64,000 nt of DNA from assembly GCF_029285175.1 (NCBI RefSeq), contig NZ_JABEDH010000008.1, positions 62,001 through 126,000 of the forward strand, written 5' to 3'. This stretch comes from Sulfitobacter sp. M05 (lineage in GTDB: Bacteria; Pseudomonadota; Alphaproteobacteria; Rhodobacterales; Rhodobacteraceae). This document shows positions 45,957 through 54,937 of the stretch, in pieces. The notes under the pieces were generated by a model. That model made no database searches and was not told the origin of the DNA. It was given only the letters and a program-made list of their open reading frames with translations. Each line of letters opens with the position of its first letter. Positions within the stretch are counted from its first letter, which is position 1. Both the position numbers and the translations under genes were made by a program.

Positions 45957-45976
45957 GGGGCGGTTTTAGCCGCCCC
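45957..45976 (+). terminator. Intercistronic hairpin after the thiolase gene
   Basis: Stem GGGGCGG / CCGCCCC with loop TTTTAG, followed by CCTTACC. It is 34 bp before the flavoprotein gene, so partial termination within the operon is possible. Confidence 0.45.
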
Positions 45977-46009
45977 CTTACCATCAACATGATCCAATCT
46001 GGAGGCTCT

Positions 46010-47002
46010 ATGGCCCGCAACGATTCCCACCTTCCCAAGGCGCTGCAAGGCCTGCGCATTCCTTTGATCGCTTCGCCGTTGTTTATCATTTCTGTGCCAA
46101 AGCTGGTGATTGCACAGTGTAAGGCGGGGATCGTCGGGTCGTTTCCGGCATTGAATGCACGGGAAGGTGCCGGTGAACATCCGCTGCTTGACACATGGTT
46201 GACCGAAATCCGCGAGGAGCTGGACCGCCACAATCAGGCCAACCCCGACACCCCTGCCGCGCCCTATGCGGTGAACCAGATTGTGCATCGTTCGAATGAA
46301 CGACTTGAACGGGATCTGGAGATTTGTGTGAAACACGAGGTGCCGATCTGGATCACGTCCCTTGGCGCGCGGGTCGAAGTGAACGAGGCGGCGCATTCCT
46401 GCGGTGGGATTGTCATGCACGACATCATCAACAACCGGTTTGCCAAGAAAGCGATTGAAAAAGGGGCAGACGGGCTGGTTGCTGTTGCCGCTGGTGCCGG
46501 CGGTCATGCCGGGCAACAATCGCCCTTTGCTCTGGTGCGTGAAATCCGCGAGTGGTTTGACGGGCCGCTGGCGCTTTCCGGGTCAATTGCAACGGGTGAA
46601 TCCCTGCTTGGTGCGCGCGCGATGGGGGCCGACCTTGGGTATACCGGATCGCCGTTTATCGCCACAGACGAGGCGAATGCGGATCAGGGTTACAAGGACA
46701 TGATTGTCGATTCTGGTGCCGAAGATATTGTCTATTCTTCGCTGTTTACCGGCGTATGGGGGAACTATCTTAAGGGGTCGGTTGAAGCTGCGGGTATGGA
46801 TCCCGATAACCTGCCGCAAGCGGATGCATCGTCGATGAACTTTGGCAGTGATCGCGAAAAACCAAAAGCGTGGAAGACCATTTGGGGATCAGGCCAGGGC
46901 ATCGGCGCGGTCAAATCAGTTGGTCCCGCGCAAAAGATAGTGGACCGGATGGCGGATGAGTATTTTGCGGCGGGCAAGAAACTGGCCGCAGAGTTTTCAT
47001 GA
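46010..47002 (+). CDS. Nitronate monooxygenase-like FMN protein
   Basis: 330-aa (beta/alpha)8 flavoprotein of the nitronate monooxygenase (2-nitropropane dioxygenase) family: GLRIPLIASPLFIISVPKLV, GADGLVAVAAGAGGHAGQQSPFAL (FMN phosphate site) and GARAMGADLGYTGSPFIATDE. ATG 46010 follows TGGAGG; a 41-codon extension into the thiolase gene was rejected. In catabolic clusters this fold sometimes serves as an enoyl reductase or dehydrogenase, so the nitronate activity is not assured. It overlaps the phosphatase gene by 4 bp. Confidence 0.8.
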   Translation: MARNDSHLPKALQGLRIPLIASPLFIISVPKLVIAQCKAGIVGSFPALNAREGAGEHPLLDTWLTEIREELDRHNQANPDTPAAPYAVNQIVHRSNERLERDLEICVKHEVPIWITSLGARVEVNEAAHSCGGIVMHDIINNRFAKKAIEKGADGLVAVAAGAGGHAGQQSPFALVREIREWFDGPLALSGSIATGESLLGARAMGADLGYTGSPFIATDEANADQGYKDMIVDSGAEDIVYSSLFTGVWGNYLKGSVEAAGMDPDNLPQADASSMNFGSDREKPKAWKTIWGSGQGIGAVKSVGPAQKIVDRMADEYFAAGKKLAAEFS

Positions 47003-47649
47003 GCGAACTTCTGGTTATTCGCCACGGGCAAGCCTCGTTTGGACAGGACAATTACGACGTTCTGTCCGATCTGGGGCACGCCCAATCCCAAGCGGTTGGT
47101 GCCCTGCTGCGACAGGTCGGCTGGGTGCCGGACCGCTTGGTGACAGGCACCTTGAAACGGCAGCGTGATACGATGTCGTCTATGGGGTTCACCCAAGCGC
47201 CCGAGGAACATGCCGGTTTCAATGAGTATGATTTCGGGGATCTGTTGCAGGCTCGTTTCAAAGGGGATGTGCCGGAACTGGTCAAAGGCGACCGCAAGAC
47301 ACATTTCCGGGCCCTGCGCGAAACCGTTTTCGAATGGCAGGACGCGGCATTCGACGGCGCGTCAGAAACCTATGCAGAGTTCATCATGCGGGTGGATGCG
47401 GCCCGGCGTTTTGCCTGTGACACCAAAGCCAAACGTGTGTTGGTGGTCTCTTCGGGTGGTGTCATTGGTCAAATGACCGCAATGGCGCTTGGGGCGGATA
47501 AGCGGCACATGATGGAATTGAATTTACAGGTTAAGAACACGGCCATGACGCGTTTTATGTTTTCGGGTGGCCGGTTTGGTTTGCATGAATTCAACGCGAC
47601 ACCGCATTTTATGACGCCTTCGGGCGCGGAGCTGCTAAGCTATAGCTGA
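46999..47649 (+). CDS. Histidine phosphatase-like protein lacking the second histidine
   Basis: 216-aa phosphoglycerate-mutase-like protein. The first motif LVIRHGQA (R8-H9-G10) and a glutamate in FNEYDFG (E76) are present. The expected V-x-H-G-G of the second histidine reads VLVVSSGGVIG, with Ser152 in its place. Activity may be reduced or altered. It is in the operon between the flavoprotein (4-bp overlap) and the phosphotransferase (9 bp), so it may act on the phosphorylated product of that kinase or bind it. Confidence 0.83.
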   Translation: MSELLVIRHGQASFGQDNYDVLSDLGHAQSQAVGALLRQVGWVPDRLVTGTLKRQRDTMSSMGFTQAPEEHAGFNEYDFGDLLQARFKGDVPELVKGDRKTHFRALRETVFEWQDAAFDGASETYAEFIMRVDAARRFACDTKAKRVLVVSSGGVIGQMTAMALGADKRHMMELNLQVKNTAMTRFMFSGGRFGLHEFNATPHFMTPSGAELLSYS

Positions 47650-47658
47650 GGGAAAACC

Positions 47659-48690
47659 ATGAGCGCAGATACACAGACATTGGACGAGGCGGCAGTTGCC
47701 GGATACCTCAAGGATCACCTGCCCGGATTTGCGGGTCCGATGACGGTGACCAAGTTTCAGGGTGGGCAAAGCAACCCGACCTTTATGTTGGGAACGCCGG
47801 AAAAGAACTATGTGCTGCGGCGCAAGCCGCCGGGGGTGTTGCTGAAATCTGCCCATGCGGTGGATCGCGAGTTTCGGGTGCAAAAGGCGCTGGAAGGCTC
47901 TGACGTACCCGTCAGCAGGATGCATTTGCTGTGCGAAGATGACTCTGTGATCGGTTCTATGTTTTATATCATGGACCATGTGCCGGGGCGCAATTTCAAC
48001 GAACCTGCAATGCCGGATCTGTCGCCGGCAGATCGCAGTGGCATCACTGATGAGATGAACCGCGTGCTGGCCGCCTTGCATCAGGTCGATATCGGTGCGG
48101 TTGGCCTGAATGATTACGGCCCGGAAGGGAATTATTTCGAACGGCAGGTCGCACGCTGGAGCAAACAATACAAGGCCTCGGAAACCCAGAGTATTCCTGC
48201 GATGGACGAGCTGATGAACCTGTTGGTCGAAGCCCGCCCGGAGGATGACGGTCAGCGCACATTGGTGCATGGTGACTACCGGCTCGACAATATGATCTTT
48301 GATGCCAAAACCACCGATTGCCGGGCTGTGCTGGATTGGGAGCTGTCCACGATCGGACATCCTTTTGCTGATCTGGCGGCTGTGATCATGCAATGGCAGT
48401 TGCCCGCAGGGGCAGAGGGGCGTGGCATGGGGGGGCTTGATCGTGGCGCACTTGGTTTGCCCACGGACGAAGAGTTTATTGCTGCCTATTGCAAACGCCG
48501 TGGGTTGAAGGGTATCGACAACTTTGGCTACTATCTGGGTTTTTGCTTTTTCCGCATGGCGGGGATCATCCAGGGTGTGCTGAAACGGGCGCTGGACGGA
48601 AACGCTTCCAACCCTGAACGCGCGATGAAGGTCGGGGCATTTGTGCCGGTCTTTGCCCGGCACGGGTTGGATGCGCTGAAACGGGGATAG
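47659..48690 (+). CDS. ACAD10/11-type phosphotransferase
   Basis: 343-aa kinase-like protein of the aminoglycoside phosphotransferase superfamily. The catalytic loop HGDYRLDN is at 204-211 and the metal site DWE at 226-228, inside AVLDWELSTIGHPFADLA, which is typical of the N-terminal domain of eukaryotic ACAD10/ACAD11 and of bacterial kinases in 4-hydroxyacid (levulinate) catabolism. QGGQSNPTF near the N-terminus is the nucleotide loop. It would phosphorylate a hydroxyl on an acyl-CoA so that phosphate can be eliminated. Seven bp before the IclR gene. Confidence 0.85.
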   Translation: MSADTQTLDEAAVAGYLKDHLPGFAGPMTVTKFQGGQSNPTFMLGTPEKNYVLRRKPPGVLLKSAHAVDREFRVQKALEGSDVPVSRMHLLCEDDSVIGSMFYIMDHVPGRNFNEPAMPDLSPADRSGITDEMNRVLAALHQVDIGAVGLNDYGPEGNYFERQVARWSKQYKASETQSIPAMDELMNLLVEARPEDDGQRTLVHGDYRLDNMIFDAKTTDCRAVLDWELSTIGHPFADLAAVIMQWQLPAGAEGRGMGGLDRGALGLPTDEEFIAAYCKRRGLKGIDNFGYYLGFCFFRMAGIIQGVLKRALDGNASNPERAMKVGAFVPVFARHGLDALKRG

Positions 48691-48697
48691 AGATGTG

Positions 48698-49510
48698 ATG
48701 GACGGCCTTCAGACAGGCGTGGAAGACTCGAAAGACCGCAATTTCGTCACCGCCTTGGCGCGGGGTCTTGAATTGCTGCGATGCTTCCGCCCTGGAGAAG
48801 TCTCTCTCAGCAACTCTGATTTCTCGGAACGCACAGGCTTGCCCAAGGCCACGATTTTCCGCCTGACTCATACGCTTTGCGCGTTGGATTACCTTGCCGC
48901 GGACACGCGGGCCGGCACCTACCGCCTAAGTGCCGGCGTCTTGCATCTGGGATTCAGTGTGCTTTCCGCCATTGATGTGGGTGAGCGCGCGAAATACGAG
49001 ATGCGCCGGCTGCGCGATGGGCCCAATAGTTACATCACGGTGGCGCTTGGCGAACAGCACCAACTGGATGTGATCTATCTGGTGACCTGCAATTCTCTGG
49101 AAGGGGTGGCGCTTTCGATCCGGGTAGGTACACGCCTGCCGCTGTTTGATTCTGGGATCGGGCAGGCCATTCTGGTGGGAATGCAGGATGACGCGCGCGA
49201 AAAGGTTTTTCAAATTGCCGGGCGTGAAAGCAGTCAGCGCGAGGCAGACGGTCGGGCCCGTTTTGCCGAAGCAAAAGCCTTTTACGAGATCAACGGATTT
49301 TGCACCGGATACGGCACTTGGCGGTCGGATGTGAACGGCATCGCTGTGCCGGTTTTTTCTCTTGGCGGCGCGCGTGTTTATGGGCTGAATGTTGGCGGTC
49401 CATCATTTCACGTAAAGCCGAAACAGCTTGAAAATGTATATGCGCCGTTACTGAAAAAAGCCGGCGAGACGCTGAGTATTCGGCACAGTGACGAGACCCT
49501 GGAAGAGTAG
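48698..49510 (+). CDS. IclR-family transcriptional regulator
   Basis: 270-aa IclR regulator: winged HTH at ~15-75 (ALARGLELLRCFRPGE, then RTGLPKATIFRLTHTLCALDYL) and the effector domain after ~90 (RVGTRLPLFDSGIGQAILVG). It is co-directional with the catabolic operon and is followed by the importer genes, so it probably controls both. ATG 48698 was taken rather than the adjoining GTG. The ligand is likely the imported acid or an early intermediate (inference). Confidence 0.88.
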   Translation: MDGLQTGVEDSKDRNFVTALARGLELLRCFRPGEVSLSNSDFSERTGLPKATIFRLTHTLCALDYLAADTRAGTYRLSAGVLHLGFSVLSAIDVGERAKYEMRRLRDGPNSYITVALGEQHQLDVIYLVTCNSLEGVALSIRVGTRLPLFDSGIGQAILVGMQDDAREKVFQIAGRESSQREADGRARFAEAKAFYEINGFCTGYGTWRSDVNGIAVPVFSLGGARVYGLNVGGPSFHVKPKQLENVYAPLLKKAGETLSIRHSDETLEE

Positions 49511-49879
49511 TTTCGCAGAGTGGAATTGGCCGTGAGTTAAGGAGGTCGAATCCCATGGGAATGGTCTGATTTTTCGGGGGTTCATCCGGTGCCGGATGAT
49601 GCGCAGTTTGGCGACTTATGCGATGCAGGTTCGTGACACGTATCAGCAGTATCCCAACTCTATTCTTTTATATTTCAGTATGTTGGGCAAATCTCTCATG
49701 TTGAAACCTTTGTGAGTTTTGAAAAATCGGAACAGGTTTTACGCCGATCATTTGCAAAATTACGCAGTGGCACAGATCACCTGTCCTCTTGACTTTGACA
49801 GGGGGTATGCAACTCTTTCTGTATCTAACGAGACCCTAAAAATAACAATTGGGGCGCAGAAATTCCTTGGGAGGAACAC
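49511..49879. other. Gene-free promoter region before the importer operon
   Basis: 369 bp between the IclR gene and the binding-protein gene. AT-rich from about 49660. TTGACA at 49795 is a perfect -35 hexamer, but no good -10 lies at 16-19 bp from it, so no promoter is called. No terminator, repeat or small gene was recognised. Confidence 0.5.
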
Positions 49880-51124
49880 ATGAAAAATCTATCAAAATTA
49901 GGCGTGGTTTCCGCGCTTTCGCTGATCATTGGCGCGTCTGCGGCTTTTGCGGAGAATATTAAAATCGCATTCATTGATCCGTTGTCCGGGCCCTTCGCCA
50001 GTACCGGCACAAATGGCCTGCACCAGTTCGAGTTTTCGGCGGACTATATGGTGAACGCTAAAGGCGGTGTATTGGATGGTCAGAAGTTTGAGGTGATCGG
50101 CTTTGACAACAAGATCAGCCCGAAAGAGTCTCTGATCCAGTTGCAAGTTGCAATTGACCAAGGTGTCCGTTTTATTGTTCAGGGGAACTCCTCAGGTGTT
50201 GCGAACGCGCTGACCGAAGCGATTAACAAGCATAACAAGCGTAATCCTGAAAGCCGTGTTCTTTTCTTGAATTATGCCGCCGTTGATCCGGCACTGACCA
50301 ATGACAAATGTAATTTCTGGCATTTCCGTTTCGATGCGAATGCAGACATTAAAATGGATGCATTGACCGACGTCATGGCCCAGAAAGAGGACCTGAAAAA
50401 AGTCTATATCATCGGACAGGACTATTCCTTTGGTAAGGCGGTTGCTGCATCTGCGGTAGCAAACCTTACCGAAAAACGTCCTGATATCGAAATTGTTGGT
50501 AACGAATTGCATCCAATTGGCAAAGTGAAGGATTTCACGCCCTACGCCCGTAAGATCGTGGCATCCGGTGCGGATGCGGTCATCACAGGGAACTGGGGCG
50601 CGGACATGTTGGGTCTGGGCAAGTCGATCATCGACAACGGATTTGATGGCCCGATTTACACATACTACGCTGCGGGCTCTGGCATCACCGGTGCATTTGG
50701 CGAAAGCGGCAAGGGTGTGATCCGTTTGATTGGTGAAGGCCAGATTAACCCACCTCCATCCGACGAGGCCGCGGCGTTCTATACGGCGTTCAAGGAAAAG
50801 TATCCTGACGGCAACGTTGACCAAAGCCGGATTTCCAACACCATTGGCATGCTGGCCGCGGCGATTGAAAAAGCCGGCACCGCAGATGATATGGTTGCAG
50901 TTGCGACTGCACTGGAAGGTATGGAATACGATACCATTTGGGGCGGCAAGCTTTTCATGCGTCCGAATGACCACCAGCTGATCCAGGACATGCATATTCA
51001 AGCACACACAAATGAGGGTGTGACCTTTACCTATGACAATTCCGACTATGGCGTTGTGGTTGAATCGACGGTCAAAATGGCCTCGATGGATATCGCCAGC
51101 ACCTGCGAAATGAAGCGCCCGTAA
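49880..51124 (+). CDS. Branched-chain-amino-acid-type ABC transporter, substrate-binding protein
   Basis: 414-aa periplasmic binding protein (type I, LivK-like). A signal peptide (residues 1-~24, MKNLSKLGVVSALSL then ASAAFA) precedes IKIAFIDPLSGPFASTGTNG. FIVQGNSSGVANAL and KKVYIIGQDYSFGKAVA are typical of the fold. Strong ribosome-binding site (GGGAGGAA). Members that sit in catabolic clusters bind aromatic, aliphatic or other acids as often as amino acids. A strong hairpin separates it from the permease genes. Confidence 0.88.
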   Translation: MKNLSKLGVVSALSLIIGASAAFAENIKIAFIDPLSGPFASTGTNGLHQFEFSADYMVNAKGGVLDGQKFEVIGFDNKISPKESLIQLQVAIDQGVRFIVQGNSSGVANALTEAINKHNKRNPESRVLFLNYAAVDPALTNDKCNFWHFRFDANADIKMDALTDVMAQKEDLKKVYIIGQDYSFGKAVAASAVANLTEKRPDIEIVGNELHPIGKVKDFTPYARKIVASGADAVITGNWGADMLGLGKSIIDNGFDGPIYTYYAAGSGITGAFGESGKGVIRLIGEGQINPPPSDEAAAFYTAFKEKYPDGNVDQSRISNTIGMLAAAIEKAGTADDMVAVATALEGMEYDTIWGGKLFMRPNDHQLIQDMHIQAHTNEGVTFTYDNSDYGVVVESTVKMASMDIASTCEMKRP

Positions 51125-51137
51125 CAGGCTCTTTTCT

Positions 51138-51166
51138 GCCCGACCTGCGGCAATCGCGGGTCGGGC
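51138..51166 (+). terminator. Attenuator/terminator between binding-protein and permease genes
   Basis: Twelve-pair stem GCCCGACCTGCG / CGCGGGTCGGGC (one T-G pair), 5-nt loop GCAAT, then GTTTCCTTTCT. It is 14 bp after the binding-protein stop, where partial termination would raise its level over that of the membrane components. Confidence 0.7.
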
Positions 51167-51206
51167 GTTTCCTTTCTAATCACATGACTACCCTGTGGGG
51201 GGACCG

Positions 51207-52163
51207 ATGGAACTCATCCTCGTCAACTTGATCGACGGGCTGGTGACCGGATTGCTATTGTTTATGCTTTCGGCCGGCTTGACGCTTATTTTCTCAATGA
51301 TGGGCGTTCTCAATTTCGCCCATGCCAGCTTCTATATGCTGGGAGCCTATTTTGCCTATCAGATTAGCCTCGCATTGGGGTTCTGGGCCGGGTTGCTATT
51401 TGCACCTTTAATTGTTGGTGTATTGGGTGCCGGTATCGAGCGATATGGCCTAAGACGGGTTCACCAATACGGGCATGTCCCCGAACTTATCTTTACATTC
51501 GGGCTGGCGCTATTGATCGAAGAGCTTGTTCAATTCATCTGGGGCAAAAACCAGATGCCCTATTCTGTGCCTGAGGTTCTTGATTTCACGGCCTTTTCAA
51601 TTGCCGGTAATTCGATCCCAGCGTTTAAGATTTTCATGATCTTTATCTCTATCAGCATCTTTATCGGATTGTTGTTTGTTCTGACCAAAACGCGGGTCGG
51701 TATGATCATTCAGGCCGCACTGAGCTATCCGCGTACGGTTGAGGCATTGGGCCACAATGTGCCGTTAATCTTCATGGGTGTGTTTGGTGTCGGTACTGCT
51801 CTGGCGGGAGTGGCCGGCGTAATTGCCGGGCCGGTGCTGGGCACTTTCCCTGGGATGGCCTTCGTGCTGGGCTCGATTGTATTTGTCACCATCGTGATTG
51901 GCGGTTTGGGCAGTCTTTGGGGGGCTTTGGTCGCATCCCTTCTGATCGGTTGGATCACCACCTTTGCCAAATCCTATAACATCGCCATGTCTGACATCCT
52001 GAACGGTCTTGGCTTTGCCACACCGGAAAACATGAGTGAGAACCCGCTGCGAGATCTCTGGACGGTGACCAGCCCGCAGATTGCAGACATCCTACCCTAT
52101 ATCCTGATGGTGCTGATCCTGATCTTCCGCCCTGCAGGCCTTTTCGGAAAGCGTGAAACATGA
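51207..52163 (+). CDS. livH: ABC transporter permease, LivH type
   Basis: 318-aa inner-membrane permease of the LivH branch with ~8 spans. It shows GLTLIFSMMGVLNFAHASFYMLGAY, the family's N-terminal signature, and VIGGLGSLWGALVASLLIG near the C-terminus. ATG 51207 follows GGGGGGACC. Overlaps livM by ATGA. It forms the transmembrane pore with LivM. Confidence 0.9.
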   Translation: MELILVNLIDGLVTGLLLFMLSAGLTLIFSMMGVLNFAHASFYMLGAYFAYQISLALGFWAGLLFAPLIVGVLGAGIERYGLRRVHQYGHVPELIFTFGLALLIEELVQFIWGKNQMPYSVPEVLDFTAFSIAGNSIPAFKIFMIFISISIFIGLLFVLTKTRVGMIIQAALSYPRTVEALGHNVPLIFMGVFGVGTALAGVAGVIAGPVLGTFPGMAFVLGSIVFVTIVIGGLGSLWGALVASLLIGWITTFAKSYNIAMSDILNGLGFATPENMSENPLRDLWTVTSPQIADILPYILMVLILIFRPAGLFGKRET

Positions 52164-53458
52164 CCGATCAGATCACAACAGACCCCGGTAAGCCCGCTCA
52201 GCGGATGCGGGCCGGTTCATTGACCCTGACAGTTGCGCCGTGGATCATTGCTGCAATTGCATTGATGATTATGCCGCTCATCTTTCAGTCGAATTCCGCG
52301 CTGACGATCATGAACCAAATGTGGATCACGGTGATCTTTGCGCTGGCCTATAACATGTTGTTGGGGCAGGGCGGGATGCTGTCCTTTGGCCATGCGGTTT
52401 ACATGGGCCTTGGCGGATTCTTCTGTATGCACATCATGAACTATGTCGAAGACTTTGGCCTCGCGCTGCCTTTGCCGCTGTTGCCCTTGTTCGGAGGTGT
52501 GTTCGGCATGGGTTTTGCAATGATTATCGGGTCCTTCTCAACCTCTGGCGCAGGCACGCGGTTTGCGATGATTTCCCTCGGGGTTGGCGAATTGATTGCT
52601 GCCTGTTCGGTGATTATCGTGGCGTTTTTTGGGGGCGAAGAGGGCATTTCGGGTGACCGTACCTATGGCCTGCCGTTCTTTGGCATCGAGTTCCTGAAAC
52701 AGATCGAAGTTTATTACCTGATCTCGTTCTGGCTGATCCTGTCGGCGCTTTTGATGTACCTGTTTTCGCGCACCCCCGTTGGTCGTATGGCAAATGCGGT
52801 ACGCGACAACCCGGAGCGTGCGCAGTTCCTTGGTTACTCTGCCCGTTGGGTCCGGTTCTACAGCTTCTGCGCCTCCGGCTTTTTCTGCGGCATCGCGGGT
52901 GGCCTGTTTGCCATCAGCTATGAAATTCTGACCGAAGAGAACCTGAATGCTGCTTCCTCTGGTGTGATCCTCTTGGTGACCTTCCTTGGTGGGGTTGGGT
53001 TCTTCTTTGGCCCGATCATCGGCGCAATTGTGTTCACGCTTTTGCAGACCGTTCTCAGCCTCCAGACAGAGCTGTGGGCGATCTATGTCGGGGCGTTGTT
53101 TCTGGCCACGGTCATGTTCTTCCCCGGCGGGCTTGCCGGACTGATCATGATGCATGTGCCGGCCTACCGGTTGGGTAAGGCAAGGGGGCTTGTGGTGCCT
53201 TACATCAAAACCCTTGTTCCGGCGGCAATTGGCATTCTGGGCATTTGCGCATTGATCGAAATGGTCTTTCATTACCGTCACGGTGCCACTGGTGATGTCG
53301 AGATGACGTTGTTCTGGACCACCTTCGACAGTCATACGGTCCTACCATGGGTCATTGCAGGAGCAATTGCCTTGGTTGGTATTGGCATCGCACGCGCCAC
53401 CGCCCCAAGCCTGAAGGAAGCATGGGATGAAGCGAACACCGCAGGAGGTGCATCATGA
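52160..53458 (+). CDS. livM: ABC transporter permease, LivM type, with C-terminal extension
   Basis: 432-aa LivM-type permease. The core (to ~340) has YNMLLGQGGMLSFGHAVYMGLGGFF and the EAA-like loop AVRDNPERAQFLGYSARWVRF. A further ~90 residues carry about two extra hydrophobic spans (LVPAAIGILGICALIEMVF and VLPWVIAGAIALVGIGIA), which ordinary LivM proteins of ~320-360 aa lack. It overlaps livH and livG by 4 bp each. Confidence 0.88.
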   Translation: MTDQITTDPGKPAQRMRAGSLTLTVAPWIIAAIALMIMPLIFQSNSALTIMNQMWITVIFALAYNMLLGQGGMLSFGHAVYMGLGGFFCMHIMNYVEDFGLALPLPLLPLFGGVFGMGFAMIIGSFSTSGAGTRFAMISLGVGELIAACSVIIVAFFGGEEGISGDRTYGLPFFGIEFLKQIEVYYLISFWLILSALLMYLFSRTPVGRMANAVRDNPERAQFLGYSARWVRFYSFCASGFFCGIAGGLFAISYEILTEENLNAASSGVILLVTFLGGVGFFFGPIIGAIVFTLLQTVLSLQTELWAIYVGALFLATVMFFPGGLAGLIMMHVPAYRLGKARGLVVPYIKTLVPAAIGILGICALIEMVFHYRHGATGDVEMTLFWTTFDSHTVLPWVIAGAIALVGIGIARATAPSLKEAWDEANTAGGAS

Positions 53459-54216
53459 GCGTTCCCGCACTTGAGCTGAACGGGCTTAAAAAGAGCTTTG
53501 GCAAGGCCGAGATCATTCGGGGTATTGATCTGTCGATTGGCAAGGCAGAACGCCATGCCATCATCGGGCCAAATGGTGCCGGCAAATCGACCCTGTTCAA
53601 TTTGATCACGGCGCGGTTTCCACCAACATCCGGCACCGTAAAGCTGCACGGCGAAGACCTTGCAGGTCTGGAACCGTACCAGATCAATCGCAAAGGGTTA
53701 TCGCGGTCGTTCCAGATCACCAACATCTTTCCGGCCATGTCGGTATTCGAGAATGTACGTTGTGCATTGCTATGGGCGCAGGGGTATAAATATTCCTTCT
53801 GGAATCTGGTGAACAACAGCCGCAGCCTGACGGAAGGGGCGGATGCCATTCTTGACCAGATTAATCTGCTTGAGCGGCGCAACCTGCCTGCAGGCACCCT
53901 ATCTTATGCAGAACAACGCGCCCTTGAAATCGGTATCACGATTGCCGGCGGGGCCGATGTGATCATGCTGGACGAACCCACTGCCGGGATGAGCCATTCG
54001 GAAACCGACTATATCACCGAGTTGATTATGAAGGTCACCGAGGGCAAGACTTTGCTTATGGTAGAGCATGATATGGGTGTGGTTTTCGGCCTCGCTGACC
54101 GCATTTCGGTTCTGGTCTACGGCGAGATTATTGCAACCAACACGCCTGAATTGGTGCGTGCAGACCCCAAGGTGCAAGAAGCTTATCTGGGCGCAGCGCT
54201 GGAGGAAGAACATTGA
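53455..54216 (+). CDS. livG: ABC transporter ATPase, LivG type
   Basis: 253-aa ATPase. Walker A GPNGAGKST (~39-47), LSRSFQITNIFPAMSVFENV (Q-loop), signature LSYAEQRALEI in place of LSGGQ (usual for LivG), Walker B VIMLDEPTAGMS, H-loop MVEHDMGVVFGLAD. All catalytic elements are intact, in contrast to the partner LivF. Coupled to livM and livF by ATGA overlaps. Confidence 0.92.
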   Translation: MSVPALELNGLKKSFGKAEIIRGIDLSIGKAERHAIIGPNGAGKSTLFNLITARFPPTSGTVKLHGEDLAGLEPYQINRKGLSRSFQITNIFPAMSVFENVRCALLWAQGYKYSFWNLVNNSRSLTEGADAILDQINLLERRNLPAGTLSYAEQRALEIGITIAGGADVIMLDEPTAGMSHSETDYITELIMKVTEGKTLLMVEHDMGVVFGLADRISVLVYGEIIATNTPELVRADPKVQEAYLGAALEEEH

Positions 54217-54914
54217 TCGAAGTCACAGACATGCACGCTTATTATGGCAAATCGCACATCCTGCAAGGCGTCAGCATGAACGTGCAGGAAGGCGAAATCG
54301 TCGCGCTGTTGGGGCGCAACGGTGTTGGGCGTTCGACCACCTGCAAGGCCATCATCGGCGAGGTGCCACCGCAGGGATCGGTCAAGTTCAAGGGACAGGA
54401 AATCGCAGGCAAGAAAGCCTTTGAAATTGCGAATATGGGCATCGGCTATGTGCCGGAGAACCGTGACATCTTTCCCGGTCTCACCACCCGACAGAACCTT
54501 ACATTGGGCCTTAAACCCGGCCAGAAAGACGGCGCGGGCCGTTGGTCCATGCAGATGATGTTTGATATGTTCGAGAATCTTGACCGGCGCGCAGATGTTG
54601 AAGCATCGGTTTTGTCGGGCGGTGAACAACAGATGTTGACCATGTGTCGGACCCTGATGGGGGACCCCGATTTCGTCATGATTGACGAGCCGACAGAAGG
54701 GCTTTCTCCGCAAATGGTTCAGAAAGTCGCTGAGGTGCTTAAGGCGATTGCCGAACGCGGCATCTCGACCTTGCTGGTGGAACAGAAACTGTCAATTGCT
54801 ATGGACATTGCCGACCGTGTTTATGTCATGGGGCACGGTCAGATCGTTTTCGAAGGCACACCAGCGGAATTGAAAGACCGTGAAGATGTACGCAAGGAAT
54901 GGCTGGAAGTTTGA
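54213..54914 (+). CDS. livF: ABC transporter ATPase, LivF type, with Arg in Walker A
   Basis: 233-aa ATPase. The P-loop reads LLGRNGVGRSTT, so residue 40 is arginine where the invariant lysine is expected. The other motifs are standard: GIGYVPENRDIFPGLT, signature LSGGEQQMLTMCR, Walker B FVMIDEPTEGLSP, LLVEQKLSIAMDIAD. A similar GRNGxGRST form may be shared by related LivF proteins, so it need not mean loss of function. With LivG it would form an asymmetric ATPase pair. Confidence 0.9.
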   Translation: MIEVTDMHAYYGKSHILQGVSMNVQEGEIVALLGRNGVGRSTTCKAIIGEVPPQGSVKFKGQEIAGKKAFEIANMGIGYVPENRDIFPGLTTRQNLTLGLKPGQKDGAGRWSMQMMFDMFENLDRRADVEASVLSGGEQQMLTMCRTLMGDPDFVMIDEPTEGLSPQMVQKVAEVLKAIAERGISTLLVEQKLSIAMDIADRVYVMGHGQIVFEGTPAELKDREDVRKEWLEV

Positions 54915-54937
54915 CCGGTCAAAATGGGAGAGCCGCG

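Noticed and set aside
47635-48663. 342-codon open frame antisense to the phosphotransferase gene
   Set aside because: No recognisable domain, His/Arg/Gln-rich shadow composition, and it lies wholly opposite a clear kinase gene.
49536-49560. tRNA-like GGTCGAATCCC segment after the IclR gene
   Set aside because: No acceptor, D or anticodon arms can be folded around it.
49789-49830. TTGACT/TTGACA hexamers as a sigma-70 promoter for the importer operon
   Set aside because: No acceptable -10 hexamer at 16-19 bp spacing.
50192-51007. 271-codon minus-strand frame inside the binding-protein gene
   Set aside because: Shadow of a clear LivK-type gene, no motif.
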